A stretch of 64,000 nt of DNA from Brachypterus glaber. Lineage: Eukaryota; Arthropoda; Insecta; Coleoptera; Kateretidae. The stretch lies in the NCBI GenBank assembly GCA_958510825.1, contig OY294044.1, positions 73,482,095 through 73,546,094 of the forward strand, read 5' to 3'. Positions 10,947-22,962 of the stretch are shown here, piece after piece. Position 1 is the first letter of the stretch. Each line of letters opens with the position of its first letter. The notes below the pieces were generated by a model. The model was not told where the DNA came from and searched no databases. It saw nothing but the letters and a program-made list of their open reading frames with translations. The position numbers were made by a program, and so were the translations under genes.

Positions 10947-11782
10947 TTATCCAGCCCACGTGTTGAGGGCTGATGTGACTTGTTTCCTTGTAATACCAAG
11001 CATGGGTTCGGGTCCCATGCACGGAGTTTCGGCTCCGAGCCTGGCAAGTTCGTCTGCCTTCTCGTTGCCTGGTATCCCGCTGTGTCCAGGGACCCATACA
11101 AGGTGGACTCTTTTGTTCCTCGCTAGCTCCTCCAGGGCTTCTATGCATTCCTGCACAAGACTGGATCTTGTGCGGGGTGCACTGAGAGCCTTGAGGGCTG
11201 CTTGGCTGTCGGAGCAGATGTATACATCTGATCCGTTACTCCCTAGAACCTCTTCGCATCTTGCCGCTTCCTGTATCGCAAAGACTTCCGCTTGGAATAC
11301 CGTGGGGTACCTGCCGAGCGAATAGCTCTTTTGAACCCCCGTGTCTTGTACAAAGAAGCCTGCGCCCGAGCTTTGCGTGCTTTCCATCCGGGAGCCGTCT
11401 GTATAGCACACTTTTGCGTTTTGGGCAAAATTAACTTCCTTGTTCTCCCACTCGTGTTTTGTTGGTATAGTGAGAGAGAATGCTCTGTCAAACCTTAATC
11501 GGTCTTCCGCCTCTATCACCTTGATGCTGCTGATAGGTAACTCTACTCTGGCAACATCGGCGATTTTTGTATGTCCGTAGACTGCCCCTTCACCCAGCCA
11601 GCATCCAACATCTCTCATTCTAAGGTAGCTAGCCATTGCCTCCCTCCTTATGCAGGACGGAAGCGTTGGCAGCCCCAGTAGAACTTCCAGTGCTGATGTG
11701 GGGGTCGTCCTGATTGCGCCGGTGGTCCCGAGACACGCTAGTCTTTGGATCTTACTCAGACTCCGAGCTACTGTGGTTTTGC
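10947..11782 (-). pseudogene. LOA-like ORF2: RT C-terminus and RNase H
   Basis: About 278 codons. Residues 1-60 carry the post-RT block (KIQRLACLGTTGAIRTTPTS and LEVLLGLP). The RNase H domain follows with CYTDGSRM (first Asp), FQAEVFAIQEA (Glu), SDSQAALKAL (Asp) and WVPGHSGIPGNEKADELARL (His and Asp), so all four catalytic residues are present. The frame stops at an in-frame TAA (10947-10949), after which homology continues in the same frame through NCRQAKDFLSGPSK to the SINE junction. The role would be RNA degradation during reverse transcription. The copy is dead through truncation, the stop and the SINE. Confidence 0.85.
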
Positions 11783-12463
11783 TAAGGCCCAAGGCTTTTT
11801 TATTTAAATCTTTTTAACACGAAACGGTATAAAGGGATAGTAAATTGCTAACCTCGAAAAAAATTTTTTCTTTCAAAATGGCGGAGCTGTGCCCTATAAA
11901 GTTTGAAAATTCACGTTTGTTGAGAACAAAATTGTAGGTGTAGCCGTTTTTTATTCCATCAAAAATTAGTATATTAGTATATATGTGACCCAAAAAAAAA
12001 TTTAAAATTATAAAGTTTGGAGGTCTCACCCCTTAAATTTGTTTATTGGGGTAAGAGTTTCATCCCTAATTTTTTTTCAAAATTTTTGAAAAAATCCAGA
12101 GGTCGCTCACAGCCATTTTTCAAAATATGTTTGCTTAGCTTTTTTTATTTTTTTTTAAGGCCCAATGATGTTTTATTTAAATCTTTGTAACACGAAACGG
12201 TATAAAGGGATAGTAAATTGTAAACCTCAAAAAAAATCTGAATTTTTCTTTCAAAATGGCGAAGCAGTGCCCTTTAAAGTTTGAAAATTCACTACATTGC
12301 TTGATTTTAGGTCTAATTACAGGCACAAAAAAATGTTTTTCATTGTCTTCAAACATTGTGCGTGTAGCCCAATATGTCCTCACATAAAAACAACTATATT
12401 TTTTTTATCGGATATACAGGGTATCTACAAAAAATAATATAAACATTTTTTTAACATTTTTGA

Positions 12464-12587
12464 GAGATAAATTCGGTTTTTAGTGACAGGGTAGGACTCA
12501 GAATAATGTAACTTCTATATAACGCGTTACATATAAGTTCCCTTATTTTGAGTCTTACCCTGTCACTAAAAACTGAATTTATCTCGT
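12464..12587. mobile_element. 124-bp hairpin MITE at a palindrome centre
   Basis: The arms begin GAGATAAATTCGGTTTTTAG and continue through GTGACAGGGTAGGACTC; the right arm is the reverse complement with a few mismatches. The loop contains ATAACGCGTTA. It lies exactly at the centre of the giant foldback element and may be the remnant of an older insertion or the original loop. Confidence 0.65.
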
Positions 12588-13239
12588 TTATCTAGTGGTT
12601 TTTATGTGAGGACATATTGGCCTACACGCACAATGTTTGAAGACAATGAAAAACATTTTTTTGTGCCTGTAATTAGACCTAAAATCAAGCAATGTAGTGA
12701 ATTTTCAAACTTTAAAGGGCACTGCTCCGCCATATTGAAAGAAAAATTCAGATTTTTTTTGAGGTTAACAATTTACTATCCCTTTATACCGTTTCGTGTT
12801 AAAAAGATTTAAATAAAACATCATTGGGCCTTAAAAAAAAATAAAAAAAGCTAAGCAAACATATTTTGAAAAATGGCTGTGAGCGACCTCTGGATTTTTT
12901 CAAAAATTTTGAAAAAAAATTAGGGATGAAACTCTTACCCCAATAAACAAATTTAAGGGGTGAGACCTTCAAACTTTATAATTTTAAATTTTTTTTTGGG
13001 TCACATATATACTAATATACTAATTTTTGATGGAATAAAAAACGGCTACACCTACAATTTTGTTCTCAACAAACGTGTAATTCTGAAAGCATCAGAAACA
13101 ATATCCCATTGTCAGTTATGGGGTGTTCGATTTTTTCATCTCCGTAAGCTTAAAGCCCACTGTGTTCGGAGACCGAAAGAAGAAATTTTTTGTCCAAAAT
13201 CAATTTTTTATGCACCAAAGTGCGTTATATACTATTCTA

Positions 13240-13400
13240 AACAACTTTTCAAAATGTCTGTCCATCTGTCCATACGTCACGTTTTTTTGTCGGCACGATA
13301 ACTCAAGAAAGAATTAATGGATCGACTTGAAATTCACATGAAAAATCAAACTTGGTAAGGACATGTAAGCCTATTGAAACTTAAAGGACCCCCCGCCAGA
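13240..13400 (+). repeat. Dispersed repeat with GCACGATAACTCAAGAA phrase
   Basis: Contains CTGTCCATCTGTCCATACGT, then TTGTCGGCACGATAACTCAA, then a GACTTGAAATT phrase. Copies with the same order occur at 27085-27190 and 37780-37870, and inverted at 13850-14050. The unit has no coding potential. Confidence 0.6.
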
Positions 13401-13489
13401 AAATCTTTGACCAACTTCATTGTTTGAGGAAAAATTAATTTATTAAGATGTAGATCTACAACATCTATCACTTTCCACAAACTCAAAAA

Positions 13490-14050
13490 CTCCAGTATAC
13501 CAATTTCCACGAAAACCATCCTCCACCCCTAAGCGGGTGGATTTAGAAAAAAATATTTAAGTCTTAGTTTTAGCTACCTCGAAAACGCCAATTGGGGCTT
13601 ATATAATGATATATAAATTTTTAAGAAAACTAAGCCTTGCTTCTCAGGGAGTGGAGTTAAAAAAATATTATCGGATACACTTTTAGCAACCTCATAAACC
13701 CCAACATACAAATTTTCACGAAAACTACCCCCCGCACCTCAGATTTAGTTTCGTCCTCTTCAAAAACCCCTCACCCTCACCCACGAAGATTTTTGAAAAA
13801 ATATTGTATTTGCCCCACCCAAATGTTTACCAAAAACAATCCCGAGCGAGAACTTTTAGTAACATACCTGTGTGCCAAATAGAAGTCTCTATTTTAAAGT
13901 ATTTTTAAGTTATAGTGCCCACAAGATTTCCCGGACAGAACCACCGATCAATTGACCGATCGACCGACAATTTTTTTTGCTCGAATTTATCTCTACATAA
14001 AAAGTCATAAAATGCAAAAATACGCAAAAAAAATTAAAAAATTTTACATC
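13490..14050 (-). repeat. Inverted relative of the 37.7-38.6 kb repeat
   Basis: On the minus strand this carries units with AGGGGT, a GTTTTCGTGAAAATT-like phrase and GGGGTTTATGAGGTTGCTAA, followed toward 14050 by ACTCGGGATTG-like, GGACAGA and TCGGTCGATCGGTC-like blocks. The same block order is seen in direct orientation at 37735-38600. This is a second, more decayed copy without the long foldback. Confidence 0.65.
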
Positions 14051-14227
14051 AATAAAAGACTTTCCCAAAATTAAAATAGGAAAGCAATAGGAATAAAAAC
14101 AAACTAAGAAAAAGGTCAATCGCACTAAATTTGAAAATCCCCCCAAAAACGAAAAAGTTATAGGGGACTGTAAAAAAAAATATTAAAAATAAAATAAAAA
14201 ATAAATAGAAGAAAAAGTGCTGTCAAC

Positions 14228-14280
<53 letters not shown>

Positions 14281-14281
14281 C
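14228..14281. repeat. (TA)n microsatellite and T run
   Basis: About 18 TA dinucleotides followed directly by a T run. It is a simple repeat prone to length change. Confidence 0.9.
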
Positions 14282-14297
14282 AGGAAACATTACCCTT

Positions 14298-14387
14298 ATT
14301 AACACGTTAAGCGCCACAGTAGATACTAGTGTCTGCATTATATGCCTTTTACAGGGACACCGGTGTCTGCTTGGCGCTTAACTTGTT
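14298..14387. mobile_element. Small hairpin MITE with TTAA-containing ends
   Basis: Ends CACGTTAAGCGCCAC and TTGGCGCTTAACTTG face each other around a ~60-bp centre containing GTGTCTGC and GACACCGGTGTC. The TTAA inside each end would fit a piggyBac-like target, but only one short copy is visible. Confidence 0.45.
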
Positions 14388-14476
14388 CAGAGAGTCAATC
14401 ATACCAAATTAAAAAAAAAAAATATTTAAAAACAAAAAATTACAGAAATTTCCTAATACTGGTGAAGTTAAACTTA

Positions 14477-15995
14477 AGTATATTAAAGTACTAGTTTCAT
14501 AACATAAGTTTTTAACGCACGAGTACAATTTTAGAAAACGAGACACTTGCGGCTAGTGCGCTAAAAACTTGTTATGAAACGAGTGCTTTATACAATTTTT
14601 TCTATTTTGCTCTAAAATTTAATAAAACTTACATTTAAATTGATGACTGATTTAGGGATTTTTGTTTTGGATTGGCATTACAGTTTTCACCATCTTTAAA
14701 ATTCTAAGAATAAATGATAATTTGATATATTTTATAGTCATCTCTTCTCATTTTTACTGCAATTAACCAAGCCACAATTTTAACATGGTAAAAATAACCT
14801 AAACACAAAATTTTGTAGAAAATTCAACTTTAAAGCGATGTTGACATTTGCACAGAAAACGTCAAGCGATAGGCCAGGTCTGTTGCCAACCCAAAAGAAC
14901 AAAAAAACAAATTCTTGTGATTATGAGCTTATAAGAGTCGCAAAATAGAAAATAGTATATTAAAGTACTAGTTTCATAACATACGTTTTTAGCGCACGAG
15001 TACAATTTTAGAAAACGATCCGCTTGCGGCGAGTTTTCTAAAGTACTAGTGCGCTAAAAACGTGTTATGAAACGAGTGCTTTATACAATTTTTTCTATTT
15101 TGCTCTAAAATTTAAAAAAACTTACATTTAAATTAATGACTGATTTAGGGATTTTTGTTTTAGATTGGCATTACAGTTTTCACCATGTTTAAAATTCTAA
15201 GAACAAATGATATTTTGATATATTTTATAGTCATTTCTTCTATTTTTTACTGCAATTAACCAAGCCACAATTTTAACATGGTAAAAATAACCTAAACACA
15301 AAATTTTGTAGAAAATTCAACTTTAAAGCGACATTGACATTTGAACGGAAAACGTCAAGCGATAGGCCAGGTCTGTTGCCAACCCAAAAGAACAAAAAGT
15401 ACAGACCTCTTATGGGCCTATAAGAACACGCAAAATTCTTGTGATTATGAGCTTATAAGAGTCCCAAAATAGAAAATAGTATATTAAAGTACTAGTTTCA
15501 TAACATACGTTTTTAGCGCACGAGTACAAGTTTAGAAAACGAGCCGCTTGCGGCGAGTTTTCTAAACTACTAGTGCTCTAAAAACGTCTTATGCAACGAG
15601 TGCTTTATACAATTTTTTCTATTTTGCTCTAAAATTTAAAAAACTTATATTTAAATTGATGACTGATTAGGGATTTTTGTTTTGGGTTGGCATTAAAGTT
15701 TACACTATGTTTAAAATTCTAAGAACAAATGATATTTTGATATATTTTACAAGCATCTCTTCTTTTTTACTGCAATTAACCAGTCCACAATTTTAACACG
15801 GTAAAAAATAACCCAACACACAAAATTTTGTAAAAAATTAAACTTTAAATCGACATTGACATTTGCATGCAAAACGTCAAGAGATAGGCTTTTGTATGTT
15901 GCCAACCCAACAGAAAAAAAAGTAGAGACTTCTTATGGGCCTATAAGAACACGCAAAATGCATGTGATTTTGAGCTTATAAGAGTCGCAAAATAG
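14477..15995. repeat. Three ~0.5-kb tandem units with internal hairpins
   Basis: Units start at 14477, 14953 and 15478 (periods 476 and 525) with AGTATATTAAAGTACTAGTT. Each has an early hairpin with arms TTTCATAACATACGTTTTTA and its complement around CCGCTTGCGG, then a shared tail ending in GAGCTTATAAGAGTC and CAAAATAGAA. Units two and three contain an extra segment (GGGCCTATAAGAACACGC) missing from the first. No open frames. Confidence 0.85.
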
Positions 15996-16375
15996 AAAAA
16001 AAATCTATTTGCAACTGCAAGGAGCATACTGTAGGATGAGAAGCATTATATATTTTTACTGCTTGTCTAGATTCTTAAATTAAATTTTTAATCAATTTAA
16101 ATTTTACCAAAAAGTTTCTTAGTACATATTTACATAAAAAGCTGCGAAATTTGATTCTTTTAAAATCCTAAAAGCTTTTATGACACCGTTTGATCCATAA
16201 ATAAAGCCACGTAGGTTAGCATTCTTTTTCGTATTTACACCTACTCTAATGAGAAAATGAAAAATTATTCATGGGCTATATTTGATATCATTTTGATACC
16301 TTTGTTAAACAGTTTAGAACTGAGAAAGTGAAGTGTGTGTGTAAGTGTTTTTAAGAGGTATAGGATAAAATGTCG

Positions 16376-16479
16376 TACAGCACACGTGAGGTAAGTAAAA
16401 TTATATACTCAAAAATTAACCCACTCGGTCCAAGGGCCTCATGGGTCAACAATGTCTTACTTACCTCACTTGTACTGTA
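16376..16479. mobile_element. ~104-bp hairpin MITE
   Basis: The left end TACAGCACACGTGAGGTAAG faces TTACTTACCTCACTTGTACT, giving arms of about 25 bp. The core holds GGGCCTCATGGGTC. No coding capacity. Confidence 0.6.
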
Positions 16480-16808
16480 AATAACTATTATCCAACACAT
16501 CCAAACCAAACTTTTTATATTTAAAATTGTGCTCTTCTACGCAAAAGAGTAAGCAAAACTTTTTTTTTTGCGATCTTAGCATTTTACTTTTCTGCTCGTT
16601 ACCATGACAGCAAGCGCAAAATTGAATTTTGCCTGCTAGAGTGTAGGCAACCGGCATGTAAATCGTAAAACAGCACGACAAGCTAACTTGACCTGGGACT
16701 AAAAACAAAAATCCAGGGTCCAGTGTCAACATTTTATTTTTTTGGCTTTGTCATAACAAAAAATAACATTAGAATCTAATGTTAAGTATGCTAGACTGTA
16801 GCATACCG

Positions 16809-16943
16809 TCCATGATACTGCAGCTCCACGCAACGTCACTTGACACCAATGTAAACACAGTCATGTTTCATTGTTATTCAATAAACATAACAGCTTTTTT
16901 CATTTTTGTCAAATGACGATACGCGGTATTGCAGTATCATGGA
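16809..16943. mobile_element. ~135-bp TIR MITE
   Basis: The left end TCCATGATACTGCAGC and right end ATTGCAGTATCATGGA are inverted repeats. The pairing extends inward through CGTCACTTGACA and TGTCAAATGACG. No frame and no clear target duplication. Confidence 0.7.
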
Positions 16944-18085
16944 TGATATTATCATATATTTATAATAAATTTTATTTTAACATAAAACATAAAGTTTTCT
17001 TGTAAAAAATATGTATTACCATACACAATAAATTTATCAAGCAGCAGTATAAAATACAAAAAAATCTGATAGGAATAAAAAAAATCTTAAAAACAAAAAA
17101 AAACCTTTATAAAGTCTTATCCTTAAAAGTAACACAAAAAAGATAAGTTACGAGAATATAAGTATACTCTATTTTATTTCATTATTATGTTCTGTTTCAT
17201 CAAGCAAGATAGTAAATTAAAAATCGCACAGTAAATAATGAGGACATGACATTCCGCTTGGTGAACAATAGTTTAAATTGTCTATTTACTTGAAAAAAGA
17301 GTTTTTTAAAATTCTAATTTTTTCATGCCTCCGGTAACGGCTACTTCGATCTGACCCGTGGTGATAAATAAGTGATAATAAATTGTGGTGGATATTTAAC
17401 AGCATATAGGGACTTCTAAGGTATTATCCAATCATGCTTTAAAATACTTTTGTAAATTTTTTGCCACTTTTCTTTGTCATGTTTGGACAAAGCCTCAGAA
17501 CATACATTTTATCATATTTTTATTAGTAATTATAAAAAAATTGCAAAAGTTTATATTATATCTGAATGATATGATATAAAAATATGACCTATTTTTTCAA
17601 GACATATTTATACAATACTCCAAATTTACGCAAAATTCCGTTTTACACCAGAAGATCTACTTACAAAGCTAAACTAAACCTAGTAACTTTTTTAGTTAAT
17701 AGTAAGGAAATGAAACAGGGTATAGTAGTAAAATTTATTTCGGACCCTTGAGAACACATTTGGTACGGGAGTTGGCCACATGGGGCAATAGGTCCCGGAA
17801 CTAAAAACAAGGCTTCAGTCCCGGGAAATTCCCCAAACTTAAGATGGTCTTAGGACCGTAAATAAAAGTCCCAGTATTTGGACCACAAAATGAAAAAAAA
17901 AGTGTTATTATTTTATTTTTTTTTGGTTTCGTGTTGCGAAGAAAAACATATATCATATATTTATCACTTTATCAAGGAGGTGCACGCATTTTTTTTTTCA
18001 TACACAGTAAAAAAACACATATCTTGCCATAGACCGATTCGTAAAATTTTTCATAGTAGAAAATATAATTTTCTATAAAATGAAA
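16944..18085. other. AT-rich stretch without supported genes
   Basis: Low-complexity A and T runs. The 66-codon frame at 17878-18078 is lysine- and phenylalanine-rich because of homopolymers and has no domain. Nothing else was recognised. Confidence 0.45.
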
Positions 18086-18099
18086 TAATCTGTAAATGG

Positions 18100-18200
18100 T
18101 AATGTTTGTATTTGTATTTGTATTTGTATTTATATTTGTATTTATTTATAGTCATAAAGGGACCTTTTTACAAGGTATTTTATACCCAAGACTGTTAAAA
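18100..18200 (-). mobile_element. LINE 3' end with (AAATAC)n tail
   Basis: On the minus strand the segment ends in GACTATAAATAAATACAAAT followed by AAATAC repeats (18103-18140). A short AT-rich 3'-UTR-like part with GGGTATAAAATACC precedes it. This looks like the extreme 3' end of a LINE; no coding part and no target duplication was found. Confidence 0.4.
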
Positions 18201-18420
18201 TTACAATAAATCTAGTTAAACAGTATCATCATTAAAGACACTTCTTGCCATTTTAAAACTATTTTTCAAATAAGTCAATTCAGGCTAATTCTTCATTATA
18301 TGTTGCACATAATTACTTCTTTTATCGTTTTACTAGCCTTCCAGTAAACATTTGATCATCATTTTCCAAAAATATAATTTTTATGTTGTACAAAAATTAA
18401 ATTAATCTATGTAATCGTAT

Positions 18421-18747
18421 CGTAAAATTAGTTAGTAAACTAGTAATTTTTTACCGTGTAGCCATAACGAGCATGCTAACAGCGCGCTGTTAACAGCGGG
18501 CTATATCGCAACTTGTTGTTAATATATTTAACTATGCATATTAACAATAAAACCAAAAAGATAATATATGGGTTTTTATCTTTTTTGCAATCGGCGTTTA
18601 TCTAAGGTAAATATTTTTTTGTAATATGGGACAATATTGTATTTCTAAATAATCATGTCATGGTTTTTCGATACGGTACACGGTAAAAAATTATTGTAAC
18701 TTAATATAAAAATAGTTTACTAGTTTAGTTTATTAAGTAATTTTACA
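18421..18747. mobile_element. Foldback MITE, ~330 bp
   Basis: The left arm CGTAAAATTAGTTAGTAAAC with ATTTTTTACCGTGTA pairs with the right arm carrying TACACGGTAAAAAAT and TAGTTTATTAAGTAATTTTA. The arms are imperfect. A GCGCGCTGTTAACAGCG palindrome lies inside. Confidence 0.6.
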
Positions 18748-18749
18748 GA

Positions 18750-21700
18750 TTATTTTTTAACGTTTTTATCAACCAATCATATAACAATATTTTTGACCAC
18801 GTGTTTATATCTGTCCAGTCATATTACAGTTATATCGAGAATTTTCTACTGCAGAAAATCTAGTGAGGATTGCTGTAGTATTTTGTTTTTCAGTATTTCT
18901 CTTGTACCGTAATTAATACGTTCACTGCCAACGGCTAGTTCTTACAGCGGAGCAATGGGTATGGGCAAGGGAAAAATAGAAAGAATTGATTAATGTTGTT
19001 AGGGGCGCCAGTTACTTTAGCTTTTACTCCTTTAGGTAAGTAACAACCTAGTGTAAATACTTAAGCTTTTCAGTTTGAGAAAATATAACCCTTAAATAAA
19101 ATAAGATAATTCATTTGAGAAATTTATTATAAATAAACTTAATGAAAGCACATCAAGTAATGTATTAATATATATAAAAAATATGTGTAATTATATTAAG
19201 ATATAATTAAAGAAATCTTAATAAAAATTACTAAATTCAGAAATCATTCGACTTAAATGTATAAAGAAAACATGAAGTTCAGCAAGCACCAAGAAATGTA
19301 TGTAAACAGCAATCATTTCTTGCAGTGTATAGAAGTCATGCTTAAATTAGAAATCATTTAATCAAAAGTATGATATTTAATAATTAATAAATGAGATTAA
19401 ATGTTTAAAAAAAATAAGTACCTAAAAATGAACAAAAGCCAGAAGGGCATATAGTATTAAACAATACTATATCAGATCTGATAAAGTTTACAGTTATAAG
19501 AATATTGAAATAAAAGAACTTTAAATATGAAATATTGCTTTCAAAAGTTTTTAGAATGACTACTTAGCTGGTTTCTGCAAAATCCATGAGGTATGAATTC
19601 CATCGTCTCCATCTGTGCAAGTCTCCCCTATGCTGATGAATTCATTTCTCAAATGAAAGAAAAAAAATATAGGCTGTCCCATCTACTTTGGAAAAATCAT
19701 CTTCCAGGATAAAATGTACGATTGAAAATGTTGTCCGGGATAAAATATGCTTTTGAAAATTATGTCCAATATAAAATTGTCTGCTAGACGGTTATATAGA
19801 ATTTATCTATGCCGAAAATTACAGAACCATGTTCCAACAGAACATCACTCCATGCGGAGAACTTGTATATCAAATATACCAAAATAAACTTCAACTTAAG
19901 TTAATGTAATTCCATATTAATGGTATAGAAATGGTAATTAATTAATGGTCTAGTAATGTAGTAATAATAATGGTGCTAAAACAATAATTATATCTCAGAA
20001 ATATTCTAAAAAACAGAAAAACTTAACTTACGTGTCATACTAAGTCTTCGATGTCCATCGAAACGTTATAAATGCGTAATTGTAGAAAATAACAGTTACA
20101 ATATCTTCCGCATTGTTTAAATATTCATTTTCACTAACTTTAAATAAAAATACATGAAGGATTACTTCGATGATTACAGAAAATAAACACTCGTCAAAAT
20201 GACACCACCATTGTATTCGAGTTGCTTCAAGAAGGAGGAAAATCGACCTTATTCACTAGTATGAACCCTTCAGGTAAATAAAATCCTATTTCTGAACTAT
20301 TAGCGACATCTATGTAAGTCATTATCAACTACAGTTTTACCGTATAGGATTCCTAATAAAGGTAACGAAAACTACACCAAAAATTATAACTAAAAAGAAT
20401 ATTTCCTAATAAATCCGTATTAGTGATATCTAACCTCAAAATATTACTCTAAGAAACAAATATAAACAATACTTATTGTTTATCAGCAAAACTAATAAAA
20501 ATACGAACAGAATACTAAGTGTCCTGTGAACTAAGTATAAACAAAATACTGAATCTAAGTGAGCAGTTCCAGCAAACTATTTTCAACAAATTCTGGATTA
20601 TCCCGAAGGAATAAGCATACGAAACTTTCCAGGAGAGACAAGCTACAGGTGAAAGCCAGTGAAATCCAACCCTCAATAGACTCTGAAACATATAAAAACC
20701 AGGCAAGTCCATAGACAAATGCACTATAGAGAAATAAGTCATATGATTCTTTATTATTAAAAATCATATTCTAATTATGTTTTCTTTATGTTATTTTCAG
20801 GTAGAACTATGGAATAGAGACTCATATGGTTAGAATTCAGTTCCTGCTACAAAATAGTCCCAGATACAAAATAGTTCTGTACGTACGTAACTATTTATAT
20901 ACAAAATAAACATAAATTATAACGTAAGTAAACGAATAGTTTAATTAACCCTTGCTATATTACAAAGTGACGATTTATATCGTTACACTCTTTTGCAACA
21001 AAATTTCACACCTAAAAATAATTATCAGTATGTATTGGATAAAATTTAATTCTCAGCTCGTGTATTAAGTTAGTTTATTTCGGTTTTTATCGACTTAAAA
21101 ATAACGTGGATAAAATGCTACTTAATACACTATCTAAGAAAATATTTAATTTTTTTACAATTTTTAAATGTTCGGGACGGACCATACTTTTATTTTTTTT
21201 AAGCTAAATTTTGGTACTAAATTTTATTATGGTAAACGACATAAAGGGGGCTTCACTTTCAGAAAAACGCAGTTTTTTAAATACCTTGCACAGGCAATTT
21301 TACGCGATCTTAAAAAAGTACTACACACATAAATTGTACCATTTAAATCTTTGTCAGTTGGTGACTTAACTAAGTCATAGATATATAAAACGAAGTATAA
21401 TAGTCATCTTGTTTGAAACATATTTTTTCAAAGTGTCAAATGGGTCAACATGCTTCACTTAAGACAGCAACAAAAATTAATTTTAACAATATATTTTGAG
21501 GCTAATATAAGGAAAATGGCCGAGAAATTAAAGAATTCTACACGCCAGAACCAAAATATATAGAAATGAAGGTTCGGGTCCTTTAAAAGTTTGAACTCCT
21601 ATTAAATAAGGTACATTGTTGTTTTCGTTATTTTATCAATGTTAATTTTTTAATTTTATATATTTCTGTAATTTTTACAAATGAGAATATATCTTTTTGA

Positions 21701-22960
21701 AAAGAGAATGTTATTTTATACCGTTTTTTAAATCCACTGACATTGTTCATAACCCTAAAAATTTCATTGTAATAAAGCACTTAACATAGCTAAAAAATTA
21801 ATTAAAAATTTGGTGACCGCAAAGTTCATTGCTGTAGTACTTTTTTTGATTCCAACTGTACGTGGCCATTTTTTTTTTCAACACTAAAAAATATAATTAT
21901 AAATACACTACCAGTACAGTTACCAAAGCGATAACATTCCTAACCTAGCACAAACAGAATAAAAAATCTGCATATAATGAAAATTAGAAACATAGTATCT
22001 CACGATATACAGGACTATGACATGAGCGTCGTGACGATCCAATTTTAATAATCTAAAAAAATCCTTGACGCTATAACGTTAACGCGTTAGCCACCTATTT
22101 TTTAGGCCAATCAATGTTGCTTAGCTTGAATTAGTATTAATAACCAGGCTGGCCTAATTGTATTACGGCAAATTCTCAGTATCTTATAAAATTTCTGGAA
22201 AATCCAGATTGATTTAACAAATATAGTTTTTAAGAATTATCTGTTGGTAGTTATTAGTATATTATGAGTTATTATTAGTAACTTTTCCTTGAAACCTGTG
22301 AAAAACATTAATAAAATTTTGTATGTAAGAAGTTAAAAATATATTATTTAAGTATTCGGAAATTATTACAAAAATATGTTTATTTTGCAACTGAATAGTA
22401 GTAAGTTTTTATTGGTATCGGTAAAATCACAACTTCTTTGTAGTGTTTACAATTTCTAGTGATTTTTTACGTTAGATTTAGAGTGAATACTTCCAATCTC
22501 ATTGTAATTAATTACAATAACTATTTTGTTTTTATTATTCTATTGTAAAAAAACATTTATTTTGTATTTTTAGTTCATTTACAATATGAATCAAAAGTTT
22601 GAAATTAATTGGAAATTTACGACAAAATTATTAAAAATTATTTGTTTTTTTTTTTTTAATTTATTTGTAAAACTAAAACAAAATGTATGATTGACAATAA
22701 CATTTTCTGGTGTGTCAGTTGGCTCAGAATTATATAATATTTATATTAAAATATTATTTTTATCTATATTTATTGTTCTTTTTTCATTAGAGCGGTTTTT
22801 TAAATGTAAATAGACGTCTATTTCTTCTACTTTAGGTTAGGTTAGAAATCAGTTTCATGTGGTAATATCAATAGCAACGTCGATTACTAATTAATGACGG
22901 ATTTAAACAAAACTCCTTATCTTGTAAAGTTTTTAAATAAGGCTTAGATATTTGTGTTAA
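18750..22960. other. Longest stretch without mobile-element signal
   Basis: About 4.2 kb of AT-rich DNA with no repeat pair, tail or domain I could support. Small frames at 20515-20767 (minus) lack coding character. It could be host intergenic or intronic DNA; no exon with recognisable splice sites and protein homology was seen. A GTTAACGCGTTAG palindrome-like string lies near 22078. Confidence 0.45.
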
Positions 22961-22962
22961 AA

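Larger units (their letters stand above)
10188..11782 (-). mobile_element. LOA-like LINE, 5'-truncated, with SINE inside
   Basis: A GC-rich island flanked by a 9-bp direct repeat TAAGGCCCA (10179-10187 and 11783-11791), a target-site duplication. The uninterrupted sequence at 12150-12180 shows the empty site. The minus-strand element starts abruptly at AGCAAAACCACAGTAG inside ORF2 (5' truncation) and ends with a TAC-repeat tail (10188-10205). A tRNA-type SINE splits it at 10599-10873. RNase H presence and the surrounding protein motifs fit the LOA group, with R1-group relatives as the alternative. Confidence 0.85.
9855..13160. mobile_element. Giant foldback element with nested insertions
   Basis: The outermost paired phrase GTGGGCTTTAAGCTTACGGA (9855) recurs inverted at 13160. 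The right arm (12600-13160) matches the left arm almost continuously, but the left arm holds an internal tandem duplication: one partial set is 9855-10187 plus 11792-11905, the second 11911-12385. The phrases GAACAAAATTGTAGGTGTAG and GTAACACGAAACGGTATAAA mark the units. The element has no coding sequence of its own. The LOA-like LINE at 10188-11782 landed in the left arm. The centre is another small hairpin element (12464-12587). Confidence 0.8.

Noticed and set aside
10876..11325. 149-codon plus-strand frame
   Set aside because: Antisense shadow of the LOA-like RNase H.
19631..19665. CTGATGA followed by a stem and GAAA
   Set aside because: The stem ends in an A-A mismatch and no stems I or III can be formed; treated as a chance hairpin.
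20515..20767. Minus-strand frames of 70-75 codons as a host gene
   Set aside because: No domain, no supporting splice or codon pattern, AT-rich background.
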